Part shown: positions 40,394-48,693 of the stretch, piece after piece
How positions within the stretch are numbered: position 1 is the first letter of the stretch
How the letters are laid out: every line of letters begins with the position of its first letter
DNA from: Pseudomonas sp. SCB32
GTDB taxonomy: Bacteria > Pseudomonadota > Gammaproteobacteria > Pseudomonadales > Pseudomonadaceae
Assembly: GCF_009189165.1 (NCBI RefSeq)
Contig: NZ_CP045118.1
Location: 2,666,001 to 2,730,000 of the forward strand
Direction of reading: 5' to 3'
DNA length: 64,000 nucleotides
The notes under the pieces: generated by a model
Databases searched by the model: none
What the model was told of the DNA's origin: nothing
Seen by the model: only the letters and a program-made list of their open reading frames with translations
Position numbers and translations under genes: made by a program

Positions 40394-40831
40394 TTAGCCG
40401 CCCAGCTGGCCCGTCATTTCCACAAGGCGCTGGAGGAATCGCGGAAGGTCTATGATCGCCCGCCGGTGGGTGCCTGCGCCGATAACGCCCTTTTCATCCT
40501 GGCACTCCACCTGGAACACCAGCGACCTGCCCTCCAGGGCGGTGAGCTTGACTGTTGCCACTACCCTCATTCCAACCGGTGTAGCGGCAACGTGGCTCAC
40601 ATCCTCGTGGGTGCCTACCGTGCGTTGTTCGGGCGACAGGTAGGACCGAAGCCCCTCGATGCAGGTCTGCTCGATGAATCCGATCATCATCGCGGTGGCA
40701 AGGACGGGCGGCATGTCGCTGAAGCCTGGCCAATCGGGCTCCACTTGCGGAACCGTGTGGCGGTCAGCCACGACCAGCGTTTCGTTATGGATCAACCCGA
40801 TGGCAAGCGGTAAAGGCTGGAGAGGGTTCAT
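40394..40831 (-). CDS. Hotdog-fold thioesterase, FlK-like
   Basis: 145 residues starting MNPLQPLPLAIGLIHNETLV. The pattern PVLATAMMIGFIEQTCIEGLRS then TVGTHEDVSHVAATPVGMRV matches fluoroacetyl-CoA thioesterase-type hotdog proteins: the E of FIEQ, the T of TVGT and the H of DVSHVAATP correspond to the catalytic set. It overlaps the methyltransferase gene by 4 bp, so it is the third gene of a MarR-methyltransferase-thioesterase operon. Probable role: removing a toxic or dead-end acyl-CoA. Confidence 0.72.
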   Translation of the reverse strand: MNPLQPLPLAIGLIHNETLVVADRHTVPQVEPDWPGFSDMPPVLATAMMIGFIEQTCIEGLRSYLSPEQRTVGTHEDVSHVAATPVGMRVVATVKLTALEGRSLVFQVECQDEKGVIGAGTHRRAIIDLPRFLQRLVEMTGQLGG

Positions 40832-41586
40832 AGACGTCCGACTCTCATGTTGATGGGCCAGCTGACCGGGTGCCGCGTGGCGGGGTCTCCCCAGCATTTG
40901 GCCATGTCGGCGGCGAACTGGTGCAGCAGGTCTTCGCGGCCGGCCTCCCTGGCGCTGCGCACTGCCGACCAGGTCGAAACGTAGCCGAGGAACTCCTCGA
41001 GATTCCATTCCAGCTGAATGGAGATCTCCGGGGCTTGCAGCTCGGGAAAGGGGAGGTCTATGGTCGCGTAGCCGCTGTCCACCAGCTTGCGTTCAGCGGG
41101 CCAGTAGGGGCCGATCTCCTGCCCGTAGAACTGCTCGAAGCGAGCGCCCAGCATGCCTTCCAGGTGCAGCACGCCGTAACTGATCAACGCAAGAATCGCA
41201 TTGGGTTCCGCCACCCGCCGCACTTCGGTGTAGAACCGGGGCAGATCGAACCAATGCGCGGCCTGGGCGGCGGTGATCAGGCTGGCGCTGCGGCCGAGCA
41301 GGGGAAGGTCCTCCGCCTGGGCACAGCCGTAGTTGATGTTCTCCTGCGGCACCGTGTGGGCGATCTGATCCATGCTGGGATCGAACCCGACTACCGCATC
41401 GAAGTGTTCGGCCAGCTGCCGGGTCAGTTGGCCGCTGCCGCAGCCGACGTCGACCGCGAGCAGCCGGTCGGGAGCGATCGAGGCCAGGTAGGCGGTGAGT
41501 TCCGCCGGGTATTCCGGGCGGAAGCGCGCATAGGCCAGACCGCCCTGGTCGAACCAGTTTCTCAGTTCGAGGTGTGGGCTATTCAT
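40828..41586 (-). CDS. Class I SAM-dependent methyltransferase
   Basis: 252 residues. SAM-binding motif I is VDVGCGSGQLTRQLAEHF at about 44-61, motif II VGFDPSMDQIAHT, and motif with LITAAQAAHWFDLPRFYTEV. It resembles the UbiE/trans-aconitate-methyltransferase-like group (N-terminal AYARFRPEYPAELTAYL). It overlaps the MarR gene by 8 bp and the thioesterase by 4 bp. The substrate is unknown. Confidence 0.85.
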   Translation of the reverse strand: MNSPHLELRNWFDQGGLAYARFRPEYPAELTAYLASIAPDRLLAVDVGCGSGQLTRQLAEHFDAVVGFDPSMDQIAHTVPQENINYGCAQAEDLPLLGRSASLITAAQAAHWFDLPRFYTEVRRVAEPNAILALISYGVLHLEGMLGARFEQFYGQEIGPYWPAERKLVDSGYATIDLPFPELQAPEISIQLEWNLEEFLGYVSTWSAVRSAREAGREDLLHQFAADMAKCWGDPATRHPVSWPINMRVGRL

Positions 41587-42070
41587 GACATGAGCCTCCC
41601 GTTTCCAGACGTTGCTTGACGCTGTTCAGACGCTCCGAGAAGTCCTGTTTTTCGAGTGCTCTCGCGGTGTCTTCCAGAACGCGGCGCAACGGGTAGCCGA
41701 TCTCGCTTTCCAGGTGCTCGATGGCTTCGAAGGTCGCAGCCCAGTGGGCATTGAGTTTGTTCACCAGCTTCTTTCCGGCCGGTGTCAGCTGAAGAACGCT
41801 CTTGCGGCCATCGTCGGCGCGCTGCCTGGAAATCACCCCGTCAGACTCCATGTGGCCGACGGTCTGGCTGATGGCGCCCTGGGTCAGATGGGTGCGCGCC
41901 GTGATTTCGGTGACCGTCTGCGCACCCGAGCGGATGGCGCGCAGCACCGGCGTATAGCGCGCACGGACGTTCAGCCCCGTCTGCTGGTAATGCTCTTCGG
42001 CACCAAGCTCCACCAGCTCTGACACGTAACGCAGCAGCTCGCCCAGTCCAGGCTCGTTCTTTCTGTTCAT
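41579..42070 (-). CDS. MarR-family transcriptional regulator
   Basis: 163 residues starting MNRKNEPGLGELLRYVSELV. The winged helix shows ITARTHLTQGAISQTVGHME and the wing RQRADDGRKSVLQLTPAG. It is the first gene of a three-gene operon with a methyltransferase and a thioesterase. A perfect 26-bp palindrome lies 26 bp before its start (42096-42121), so it very likely represses its own operon until a ligand is bound. Confidence 0.88.
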   Translation of the reverse strand: MNRKNEPGLGELLRYVSELVELGAEEHYQQTGLNVRARYTPVLRAIRSGAQTVTEITARTHLTQGAISQTVGHMESDGVISRQRADDGRKSVLQLTPAGKKLVNKLNAHWAATFEAIEHLESEIGYPLRRVLEDTARALEKQDFSERLNSVKQRLETGGSCHE

Positions 42071-42095
42071 GGCAGCCCTCTCCAGCAATGGCTCG

Positions 42096-42121
42096 AAATT
42101 ACATTAGCGCTAATGTAATTT
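42096..42121. promoter_or_regulatory. Perfect 26-bp palindrome, operator of the MarR operon
   Basis: The half site is AAATTACATTAGC and the second half its exact complement. Length, A/T content and position just upstream of the marR start fit a MarR dimer operator. It probably overlaps the core promoter. Confidence 0.85.
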
Positions 42122-42442
42122 GCAAGCCGGATCTCCTGGGCAATGGGGTGCCGCTGAGGGGAGGGTGGCAAGCCAGCGAATGGCTGGCTAATCCGGTTAG
42201 CTACTCGGGCCAGACAGCAGACAAATACGGGATTGAGCGCCTGTTTCTGGCCGGAAGCTGCCCTCGGTGAGCGGCTGCTTACTCCTGTGGATTCAACCCG
42301 AAGCGGCCTCTCGCGAATGCCACGGATCTGCCCTTCGACGCGGGGATGCGCTCGTCCGCAAGGGCCTGATCGCTCAGCTCTGCTGATGCCTGCAGAACCA
42401 CCACATAGTCACAACGGCCGAATCCAGCTCGAACACGCTCCA
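42122..42442. other. Intergenic region before the MarR operon
   Basis: 321 bp. Contains the distal promoter area of the MarR operon. A minus-strand frame ending at 42279 overlaps the end of the small membrane protein gene and I do not recognise its product. No repeat or RNA seen. Confidence 0.3.
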
Positions 42443-42796
42443 TTATCGACGGGGAGCAGCGCCTTTTGCCCTCAGCAGAGTAACGGCGGCAAGCACCCAA
42501 CTCAGCACAACATGAGGGGCGATCATGAATACTCGAGAAGGGTCATGGTCGGTCGCAAAGAGACGGGTAAACAGGAGCCCGGAAAAAATACTCAATATCG
42601 AACAGGTCCAGATAAGCGAGCTGCGCCTTGTCGCTCTACTCACTGAGATATACATCAGCGCCGCTGGGCCCAGCACCACAATAACAAGCCCGAACACAAA
42701 ACCACTGCTGGGGCCCGAGTGCATATCTACGTAGATGAATGAAGCCAAATTCACCAAGACGCAAGCTGCCGCAACAATGGCATTAGAACGCTCCAT
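42443..42796 (-). CDS. Small four-helix membrane protein, unknown function
   Basis: 117 residues starting MERSNAIVAAACVLVNLASF, with GGGGAGAAT right before the ATG. Four hydrophobic helices: 5-22, 32-55 (SSGFVFGLVIVVLGPAALMY), 61-80 (SLIWTCSILSIFSGLLFTRL) and 88-108. The tail is short and basic (RAKGAAPRR). I do not recognise the family. Surrounding sequence is slightly lower in GC than the core genes, so it could be acquired. Confidence 0.6.
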   Translation of the reverse strand: MERSNAIVAAACVLVNLASFIYVDMHSGPSSGFVFGLVIVVLGPAALMYISVSRATRRSSLIWTCSILSIFSGLLFTRLFATDHDPSRVFMIAPHVVLSWVLAAVTLLRAKGAAPRR

Positions 42797-43328
42797 ATTC
42801 TCCCCGCTTTTGGCCGAGACTCCGTTTCTCAAATAGCTAAGTTCCAAAGACGGCAAACGCAAGCGGCACCTCTGCGATCTGGCTCGTAGCCCCCTGAACC
42901 AAACCTGCCGATACCCCATCACCACGCCATCAGCTACGGCTCTGTCTGCACCGCATCAAGGTTGCAAGCGTGGTCTGCCCCCTGACCTGACGCTGAATAC
43001 CGCGGGCAGCCCGAGCTACCGGATGCACGAGTGCGAACGCACCAGCAGCGAGTGTCGGTAGAGTCTGCACTGCTCAAGCCAACTCACTACGACCTGCCTT
43101 CGCTGGTGGAGCACCAGCCGGCAGGGCGCCTTCACCATGGTTGTCGAGCGTGCCGCTCAGGGTGAGGTCGAGTGCACCCTCTTTGCTGGAGCAGGCAAAA
43201 AGGGGCAAATAGGTGACAGATTCATTTTCCGTACTATAAGCGTCTGCTTCAGCCAATAGCTGCCATTGCATTCCTGTCCGCCGCCTACGTCTTGCCACGC
43301 AATGCGCCCGTATCGAACGCAATGCCAG
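42797..43328. other. Intergenic region with possible transposon remnant
   Basis: 532 bp, no supported gene. At about 43195-43230 the plus strand reads AAAAAGGGGCAAATAGGTGA then CAGATTCATTTTCC. The G-G-T-G-A-C-A-G-A-T-T-x-A-T-T-T-T-C string is common at the edge of degenerate transposase genes in gammaproteobacteria, which I recall from many genomes. No transposase frame remains here. Confidence 0.35.
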
Positions 43329-43739
43329 TCAGGTCACGGTCTTCGCCTGGAGAGACAGCACGACGACTACCCATATGCCGAGCGTGGCGAGGAAGTTGAT
43401 CGTGAATACCAGTCCGCGCAATCGCACATTCGTGGTGAGTATCTGCACGCCGCTGTGGGCCAAGCGTCCGAGAATGAAAATCCAGGCAAGCCAGACGGCG
43501 GCGTTGGCTGCGAGTTGGCTCTGGATCAGTAACAGGCAGGCGGCATAGAAGAATAGCGGCCACTCGAACTGATTGGAGAGATTGGCACTGATGCGCGGTT
43601 CTACGGCCGCCCATGGATTGCTGCCATCCGGACGTTTGCCGATCCCCCAGACTTTCGGCGCGCGCGCGACGGTCAGCAGTACGTAGAGAAAGGCGGTCAG
43701 CGCAATATGCGCTGACATGGGAGCTATGAGCGGGTGCAC
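43329..43739 (-). CDS. MAPEG-family membrane protein
   Basis: 136 residues with four helices; GTG start at 43739 preceded by GAGGG 9 bases away, or ATG at 43718 without a clear ribosome site. Sequence NLSNQFEWPLFFYAACLL and AAVWLAWIFILGRLAHSGVQ is typical of bacterial MAPEG proteins (the eicosanoid/glutathione metabolism superfamily). The E of the FEWP region and R of GRLAHS are the conserved polar pair. Inner membrane. Function in bacteria is mostly unknown. Confidence 0.78.
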   Translation of the reverse strand: MHPLIAPMSAHIALTAFLYVLLTVARAPKVWGIGKRPDGSNPWAAVEPRISANLSNQFEWPLFFYAACLLLIQSQLAANAAVWLAWIFILGRLAHSGVQILTTNVRLRGLVFTINFLATLGIWVVVVLSLQAKTVT

Positions 43740-43937
43740 GTCAGGTTGCCCTCATTTCGCGATGCTGTTGATCGGCAGGTCGCCCAGGGCCCTGAATGAG
43801 GGTTTTGCAAGTGAGTTCCGGATTGCGACACACCATCCCTGCAGTTCCCTTGGCGCGTGGTGTTCAGGCTGGGTTGAGGCTAGCGCCGCCGCAGGCTGGT
43901 AGCAATCCCGGCCGTAGCTCCAGACGTGGGCGAGCGC

Positions 43938-44651
43938 TCAGGAGGCTTGCCGGGACCGATCCCGGACGCAGAGCAATGCCGCGACCTGCACGGCGGTCGC
44001 TTTGGCCGATTGCGGGTTCTGCCCGGTGACCAGGCGGCCATCGACCACCACCTTGGGAACGAAGGGCAGCAGGGCCTTCTCGTAGCGCGCGCAACGCCGA
44101 TTCATTTCCTCTTCGGCGTTGTAGGGCATCTTGCCCGATACGCCGGCCAGCACTTCTTCCCGCCATGAGAAGCCGGTCACCCGGCGTCCTTTCACCAGCA
44201 GCGTTCCGTCGCTCAATCGGGTGTTCAGCAGGCCGCAATAGCCGTGGCAGACCGAGGCGACGATGCCGCCGCGCTCGTAGATCGCGCGGGTGATGCGCTG
44301 CAGGGGCTCGCAATCCGGGAAGTCCCACATGACCGCGTGGCCGCCGGTGAAATAGATCGCTGCAAAATCGGCAGGATCGATGTCAGCGGGGCTGGCCGTG
44401 TTCGCAAGCAGCGCCATCCGGCTCGGATCGGCCAGCCAGGCCTTGGCGGTGGCATCCGCATTCGGCCATTTGAGCGAGCGCGGTTCGAGCGGAGAGGCCC
44501 CGCCCAGCGGACTCACGATGTGCTGCTCGAAGCCGTTCTCGGCGAAGACCTGATAGGCATGGGTCAGCTCCGACAGCCACAGGCCGGTGGGCTGCGATGG
44601 ATCGGTGTAGTGGGCGACATTGCTGACGACGTGGAGGATTCGTGTGCTCAT
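43938..44651 (-). CDS. Type 1 glutamine amidotransferase-like / Hsp31-like DJ-1 protein
   Basis: 237 residues starting MSTRILHVVSNVAHY. The nucleophile is C in IVASVCHGYCGLLNT, with the acidic residue in the DFAAIYFTGGHAVMWDF segment. The large form and the SWREE-VL region place it with Hsp31/YhbO-like or ThiJ proteins rather than the small PfpI type. Possible glyoxalase III, deglycase or chaperone activity; unproven. It follows the acetoacetate decarboxylase-like gene by 47 bp and is probably in its operon. Confidence 0.78.
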   Translation of the reverse strand: MSTRILHVVSNVAHYTDPSQPTGLWLSELTHAYQVFAENGFEQHIVSPLGGASPLEPRSLKWPNADATAKAWLADPSRMALLANTASPADIDPADFAAIYFTGGHAVMWDFPDCEPLQRITRAIYERGGIVASVCHGYCGLLNTRLSDGTLLVKGRRVTGFSWREEVLAGVSGKMPYNAEEEMNRRCARYEKALLPFVPKVVVDGRLVTGQNPQSAKATAVQVAALLCVRDRSRQAS

Positions 44652-44698
44652 GGGGCGCTCGTCTTTCCGGTGCCGGAGTGCTTCAGGTAGCGCGCCGA

Positions 44699-45598
44699 TC
44701 ACGGGTTGGTTTCCAGAAGCGTAGGAAGATGCAGCACGATCTGCGCGTCCTTGACGACGTCCAGGCGAACCATCGTCGAGGCTCCCAGCCCGTCCAGCAG
44801 CTGGCTCAAGGGCCCGCCATTGCGCGTGAGCCTTGCCTCGCGGGGGAAGAGCCGCTGCGCGAACTCCAGTGTATTGCTCTGCACCTGTGTCTGGTGCCAG
44901 CGGCCATCGACCTGGTGGACCATGGTTGTGCTGCCCAGGCGCGATTGCGGCGGGACTGTGTTCAGTTCTGGCAGCGGAGCCTGGAGGACCAGGTCGGCAG
45001 TGCCATCCGGCGCAGCGATGCTGGCGTATACATCGCTACCGATGGCCAGCGTGATGCCGGCACGCCATTTGGGCAGCTGGTAGCCATGCACGCCGCGCAC
45101 CCGGGCGATTTCGGTGGAGACCGGCAGGGCCAGCACATGGGCGACGAAACTGCGCCGGCGCATTGCGTCGAGCAGCTCCAGCGCATGGCTGCCACGGGCG
45201 CCTGGACGGCGGATGACCACAGCGACCGAGACTTCGTCGTAAGGGTCGTTGTCGCACACCGAGTACGAGAAGAAGGTGAGGGCGACCAGCCCATGGCCGG
45301 GGAGCGCGCGCAGCGGCTCCAGCGGGGAGGGTAGCGCCGCGCGCAAGCGGTCGATGGGCGCCAGGAAAAGGAGCTGGATGCTGCTGGTGCGGTAGTAGAA
45401 GTTGGGCGCCCAGGTCGGCCCGACCCGCGATGCGATCAACTGCTTGGGAATGCGCCGGAAGTAGTCGATGTTCCCGGCGGACGGGTCTTTGGCCACTTCG
45501 TCCAGGTCCGGGTTCATCCGATAGCGGTCGTAGTAGCCGTCCTCGATCACTTCAACGGTGTGCGTGCCGAACTCGATTTCCTTGAACCGTACTGTCAT
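44699..45598 (-). CDS. Acetoacetate decarboxylase-family protein
   Basis: 299 residues. The ADC-like fold shows in LPGHGLVALTFFSYSVCDND-PYDEVSVAVVI and RVRGVHGYQLPKWRAGI. True acetoacetate decarboxylases use a Schiff-base lysine next to another lysine; the matching place here (RRPGARGSHALELL) has none, so it may not be a decarboxylase. It lies under a MerR-type promoter (45665-45695) and precedes a DJ-1-like gene. Confidence 0.7.
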   Translation of the reverse strand: MTVRFKEIEFGTHTVEVIEDGYYDRYRMNPDLDEVAKDPSAGNIDYFRRIPKQLIASRVGPTWAPNFYYRTSSIQLLFLAPIDRLRAALPSPLEPLRALPGHGLVALTFFSYSVCDNDPYDEVSVAVVIRRPGARGSHALELLDAMRRRSFVAHVLALPVSTEIARVRGVHGYQLPKWRAGITLAIGSDVYASIAAPDGTADLVLQAPLPELNTVPPQSRLGSTTMVHQVDGRWHQTQVQSNTLEFAQRLFPREARLTRNGGPLSQLLDGLGASTMVRLDVVKDAQIVLHLPTLLETNP

Positions 45599-45664
45599 CT
45601 GCTTGCCCTTTTCAGTGCGCTCTGGGAAGTCGCCCGACGTACCGGTCGTGCGACTGACAGTAGA

Positions 45665-45695
45665 ACCCTAAGGTTAAAGTTAACTTTAATGTCAA
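45665..45695 (-). promoter_or_regulatory. MerR-type promoter with overlapping palindrome
   Basis: On the minus strand TTGACA (45695-45690) and TAGGGT (45670-45665) are separated by 19 bp instead of the normal 17. The spacer carries the perfect palindrome TTAAAGTTAACTTTAA (45674-45689). Overlong spacers with a central dyad are the hallmark of MerR-family activators, and the GTTAAC centre recalls SoxR/NmlR-like sites. Transcription would start near 45658, 60 bases before the ADC-like gene. No merR gene lies within several kb. Confidence 0.72.
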
Positions 45696-45908
45696 GGTCT
45701 TTCGCGAAGCGATCAGGCCCAGGCTGATCTCACGGGCGAGACGAATGGCCAGGAAGGGGCGATTGGCGCGGAGGGGGGCGGCGTCACGGAACAGGCCGGT
45801 GGGGAGGTGTTGTGACGGGCGTCGGGCCCATGAAGTGGGGCCCGCGCTCGATGGCAGATAGTGATCTGCTGGGTGCACCGGCTGCCGGGAAGGCGCCGGT
45901 GCCGTGGC

Positions 45909-46511
45909 TTACTGCGGCTCGACGCTGACGGCGACGGCGGACGTGATGCGCAGCACCACCTGATGGCCCACGTACTCGGGCTTCATTTCCACGTCAGGGC
46001 GCACCTTGACGGTGTCCTGGTTACCGTCGGCGAATTGCAGGGTCGCGGTGCGCTTGGCGGTATCGATGGACTTGATCACGGTGGTGACCTCGACGGTATC
46101 GGCCGAGACCATGGCCGGCTTGTCGCCGAGGCGCGAGGTGGCCAGCAGGCTGGCGGCACCGTCCACGGCCGCTTCGCCGGGCTTGCGCAGGTAGACGATG
46201 CGCTCCAGGACGACGACGGCCTTGACCCGATCCCCGACCTTGAGCTGGTTGAAGTTACGCATCTCCGGCGGTGCCTGGATGGTGCGGCTGTTGCCCTGTT
46301 CGTCCTTGAGCGTGAAGGTGCGCTTGGCCGTGTCAATGGCCGAGACCGTGGCCCGCAGCTCCTCCGTCTCGGTAACCGCATTGCCCGGCACGCCTTTGGC
46401 GACGGTCTCGGTGCGGTCGTACTCGGTGTTCAGCGGCTGGTCGGCCTGGCTCTGGCAGCCGACCAGCAGGGCTGCGGCCAGTGGCAGGAAAACAAAACGG
46501 GATGCACTCAC
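45909..46511 (-). CDS. Lipoprotein with two internal repeats
   Basis: 200 residues, signal MSASRFVFLPLAAALLVGC with lipobox LVGC. Two related blocks follow: ATVSAIDTAKRTFTLKDEQG (about 54-73) and TVIKSIDTAKRTATLQFADG (about 143-162), each continuing as a beta-rich stretch with KVGDRV- or VGHQVV-type ends. SIDTAKRT is shared almost exactly, so the gene arose by internal duplication. Probably periplasm-facing; function unknown. It is followed upstream by another lipoprotein gene on the same strand (13-bp gap). Confidence 0.7.
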   Translation of the reverse strand: MSASRFVFLPLAAALLVGCQSQADQPLNTEYDRTETVAKGVPGNAVTETEELRATVSAIDTAKRTFTLKDEQGNSRTIQAPPEMRNFNQLKVGDRVKAVVVLERIVYLRKPGEAAVDGAASLLATSRLGDKPAMVSADTVEVTTVIKSIDTAKRTATLQFADGNQDTVKVRPDVEMKPEYVGHQVVLRITSAVAVSVEPQ

Positions 46512-46524
46512 GGCGGGTCCTTGC

Positions 46525-47004
46525 TTATGGTGTTTGAGGTTCGGTTTCGCGAATTTCGTAGACGGCGTTGTCCGGGCGCATGGGCGTCACGCGGATCAGG
46601 TAGCTGGGGCCGGGCTGGAGGAGCATCATTTCATTCAGGTTGAAGCGCACGTCGAGCTTCAGGTACTTGATCTCGCCTGGCGCGATGGAGAAAGTCTGCT
46701 TGATGTCGCGCGGTTCCCAGCTCGCCTTGCGGGTCAGGCCGGTCACGCGGAGGCTGTGATTGCCTGGCGCAAGCTCGACGCGGCGATAGGAATTGAACTC
46801 CAGCGTACCGACGCTCTGCTCGTCGATCAGGATGTCCGGGTAGGAGAAGCGCAGGGGTTGCCGGCCCGGATTGTCGGCCTTGGGGCGGTACAGGTAGAGG
46901 GTCGCCTGCTTCGGACTGCTGGGGGGGATGGGTTCGAAATAACCGGGGCCGCTGCAGCCCGTGAGCAGGAGAAGGAAAGCGAGGAAAATAGGGAGCCGGC
47001 GCAT
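46525..47004 (-). CDS. DUF2846-type lipoprotein
   Basis: 159 residues, signal MRRLPIFLAFLLLLTGC with lipobox LTGC. The region QATLYLYRPKADNPGRQPLR and VELAPGNHSLRV matches the DUF2846 pattern (a small beta-sandwich found in bacterial lipoproteins). Function unknown. It is 13 bp upstream of the repeat lipoprotein gene, so the two are likely co-transcribed and may form one envelope complex. Confidence 0.75.
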   Translation of the reverse strand: MRRLPIFLAFLLLLTGCSGPGYFEPIPPSSPKQATLYLYRPKADNPGRQPLRFSYPDILIDEQSVGTLEFNSYRRVELAPGNHSLRVTGLTRKASWEPRDIKQTFSIAPGEIKYLKLDVRFNLNEMMLLQPGPSYLIRVTPMRPDNAVYEIRETEPQTP

Positions 47005-47177
47005 GACGGTCTTTCGTGGCGGCCTGGAGCGGCTCAGCGTACCAGAGCCCCTGAGCGTCGTTCAATGCGCACTTGTACGATTATTGCGCCCGCCGCTGGC
47101 GGAGTGCGGCCCGTCACATTCGTCCAGGGCCGCTGTGCTCCAACAACTTCACCTGCGGCCCGGTTCGCGCTGACTGC

Positions 47178-47432
47178 TCAGTACTTGATGTCCCGAGCCC
47201 GCTCACGTCCTTGTTGCTTGGTCTGCCGTTTGTCCTGCCGGCATTCGTAGTTGTTTTTCTGATCCGCGGCGCGGCAGTTCTGCTTGGTCTGGCGGGCATC
47301 CTGGCGGGTTTCCTGGCGGACGTCGCGCGCCTCTCGACGTTGTTGAGCCTGCTGCGTCGCCCCCCAGGATGTGCCGACCGAAGCCACGAGGAGGGTCGCA
47401 GTCAACAACGCGGTAAATAGAGATCTTGCCAT
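47178..47432 (-). CDS. Small secreted charged protein, unknown
   Basis: 84 residues. Cleavable signal MARSLFTALLTATLLVASVG with a likely cut after SWGA. The mature part is almost all charged or polar (QQRREARDVRQETRQDARQT), rich in R, Q, D and K, with two cysteines. Probably periplasmic and helical or disordered. I do not recognise a family; similar short Arg/Gln-rich exported proteins occur in pseudomonads. Confidence 0.65.
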   Translation of the reverse strand: MARSLFTALLTATLLVASVGTSWGATQQAQQRREARDVRQETRQDARQTKQNCRAADQKNNYECRQDKRQTKQQGRERARDIKY

Positions 47433-47801
47433 GGCATCGTGCCTCCAACTGAGGTGTCGGGAATGTCAGTACAGTCGATTTCTCCGGCGCTTGCCGGGTG
47501 ATGTCGCTGGGTCGACGAAAGGTGTGAGCGGGCTGCCGCCATCAGCCATGTTGCTGGACTTTCAAGGTCGCCCGGCGCCAGTCTTGTCGTTGGCCCGTTC
47601 GTCGACTTGAACGGGCAGCGCCAGCCCGTGATTCTGCCCTGAAGGTGCTGGATAGAGCAGCAGCAAGCAGGGCAGCCAGGGGATTGTAAGTGGTATGAGC
47701 CTGGCGATTGAGGGATCTAGTCCATTTGGACGAGGCAATACGCCGCAGCATTTTCATAGTCTCGAACCACCCCTGGTTCTCCCTCAAGGGCGGTGAAGGC
47801 A
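47433..47801. other. Intergenic region
   Basis: 369 bp between a minus-strand and a plus-strand small gene. I saw no certain feature. A minus-strand frame (about 47542-47757) is rich in A, R and S but has no known match, so I do not call it. Confidence 0.3.
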
Positions 47802-47972
47802 ATGAAAACAAAAAAAATCTGCCTGGCTGCGGTTCTCTGCGCTCTCTCTGCAGCCTATGTCCTGCTATTGGTCCAGCCCAAACCGGCTGCTGTGGCCAGT
47901 GCCGTCTATTGCAACGCCAATTACCCCAGCTGCTACGCGCCCGCTCCGTCGATCAGCCGGCTGCTGCCCTGA
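47802..47972 (+). CDS. Small exported peptide, unknown
   Basis: 56 codons: MKTKKICLAAVLCALSAAYV, a clear signal-type helix, then a short mature part ending YPSCYAPAPSISRLLP with cysteines in YCNANYPSC. AAGG lies 4 bases before the ATG. The signal and the two spaced cysteines argue for a real small exported protein; there is no known family I can name. Confidence 0.5.
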   Translation: MKTKKICLAAVLCALSAAYVLLLVQPKPAAVASAVYCNANYPSCYAPAPSISRLLP

Positions 47973-48044
47973 TCGCCGACGCCAGGCACGTAACAGCCTG
48001 CGCGGGCCGTGCCCTGCGCAGGGCAGGACGCTGCTGCGCCTGAC

Positions 48045-48656
48045 CTAGGGCATACAAGGCGGGTAGGCCCGCGACTCCGGCAGGCGCAGGTAGAGCCGCG
48101 CCGCCACCAGGAGCGGCGCCCAGCCGCCGATATGGAACACCAGTTGCCAGTGCTCGGCGCCGGCCGACATGCCGGCCAGCGACGCCAGCGCGCCGCCCAG
48201 TGGCACACCGCAGTACATCAGGCTGACCGCCGTGGCGCGGCGGGCGCTGCCGGCGGCCTCGGAGGTCAGGGCGATCAGGTTGGGCAGCGCGGCGCCGAGG
48301 CCCAGGCCGGTCATGAAGCGCGCCGCCAGCAGGCTGTCGAGGCTCCAGCTCTGGGCAGTGAGCAGGGAGAACAGACCGAACAGCGCCACCGCGGCGGTCA
48401 GCACGCGCTTGCGTCCGATGCGGTCCGCCAGCAGGCCGCCGAGGAGCGCACCGGGCAACAGGCCGAGAATGCTCGCGCTGAAGACCCAACCGAGCTGGAT
48501 CTTGTCCAGGCCGAAGTGCGCGGCGATCCCTGGCCCGGCAATGCCCGAGGACTGGATGTCGACGCCTTCGAGCAGGGCAACGAGGAAGCACAGCAGGATG
48601 GTGAGGCGAGTGGCAGCGGTTCGCCGCGCCGCCGGAGCAGGGGTAGTGTCGTTCAT
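48045..48656 (-). pseudogene. MFS transporter, truncated after six helices (AAHS type)
   Basis: 203 residues against about 400-450 for a full MFS carrier. The N-half is well kept: LEGVDIQSSGIAGPGIAAHF in helix 1 and the loop motif GGLLADRIGRKRVLTAA, both typical of the aromatic-acid:H+ symporters (MhpT/PcaK-like). After helix 6 (LRLPESRAY) the frame ends with PPCMP and a stop. No second half follows, so transport is probably lost. It lies next to a MarR gene with a shared operator. Confidence 0.75.
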
Positions 48657-48693
48657 GCCAATAGCGCTCTTGTAGTTTTTGTAGTTCGCAAAT

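Noticed and set aside
42279..42500. 73-codon minus-strand frame overlapping the small membrane protein
   Set aside because: Overlaps a better-supported gene and has no ribosome site or known family.
45612..45878. 88-codon minus-strand frame
   Set aside because: It runs across the MerR-type promoter and lacks a start signal.
47542..47757. Minus-strand frame starting MKMLRRIASSKW
   Set aside because: Rich in A, R and S, with no recognisable domain and a poor ribosome site.
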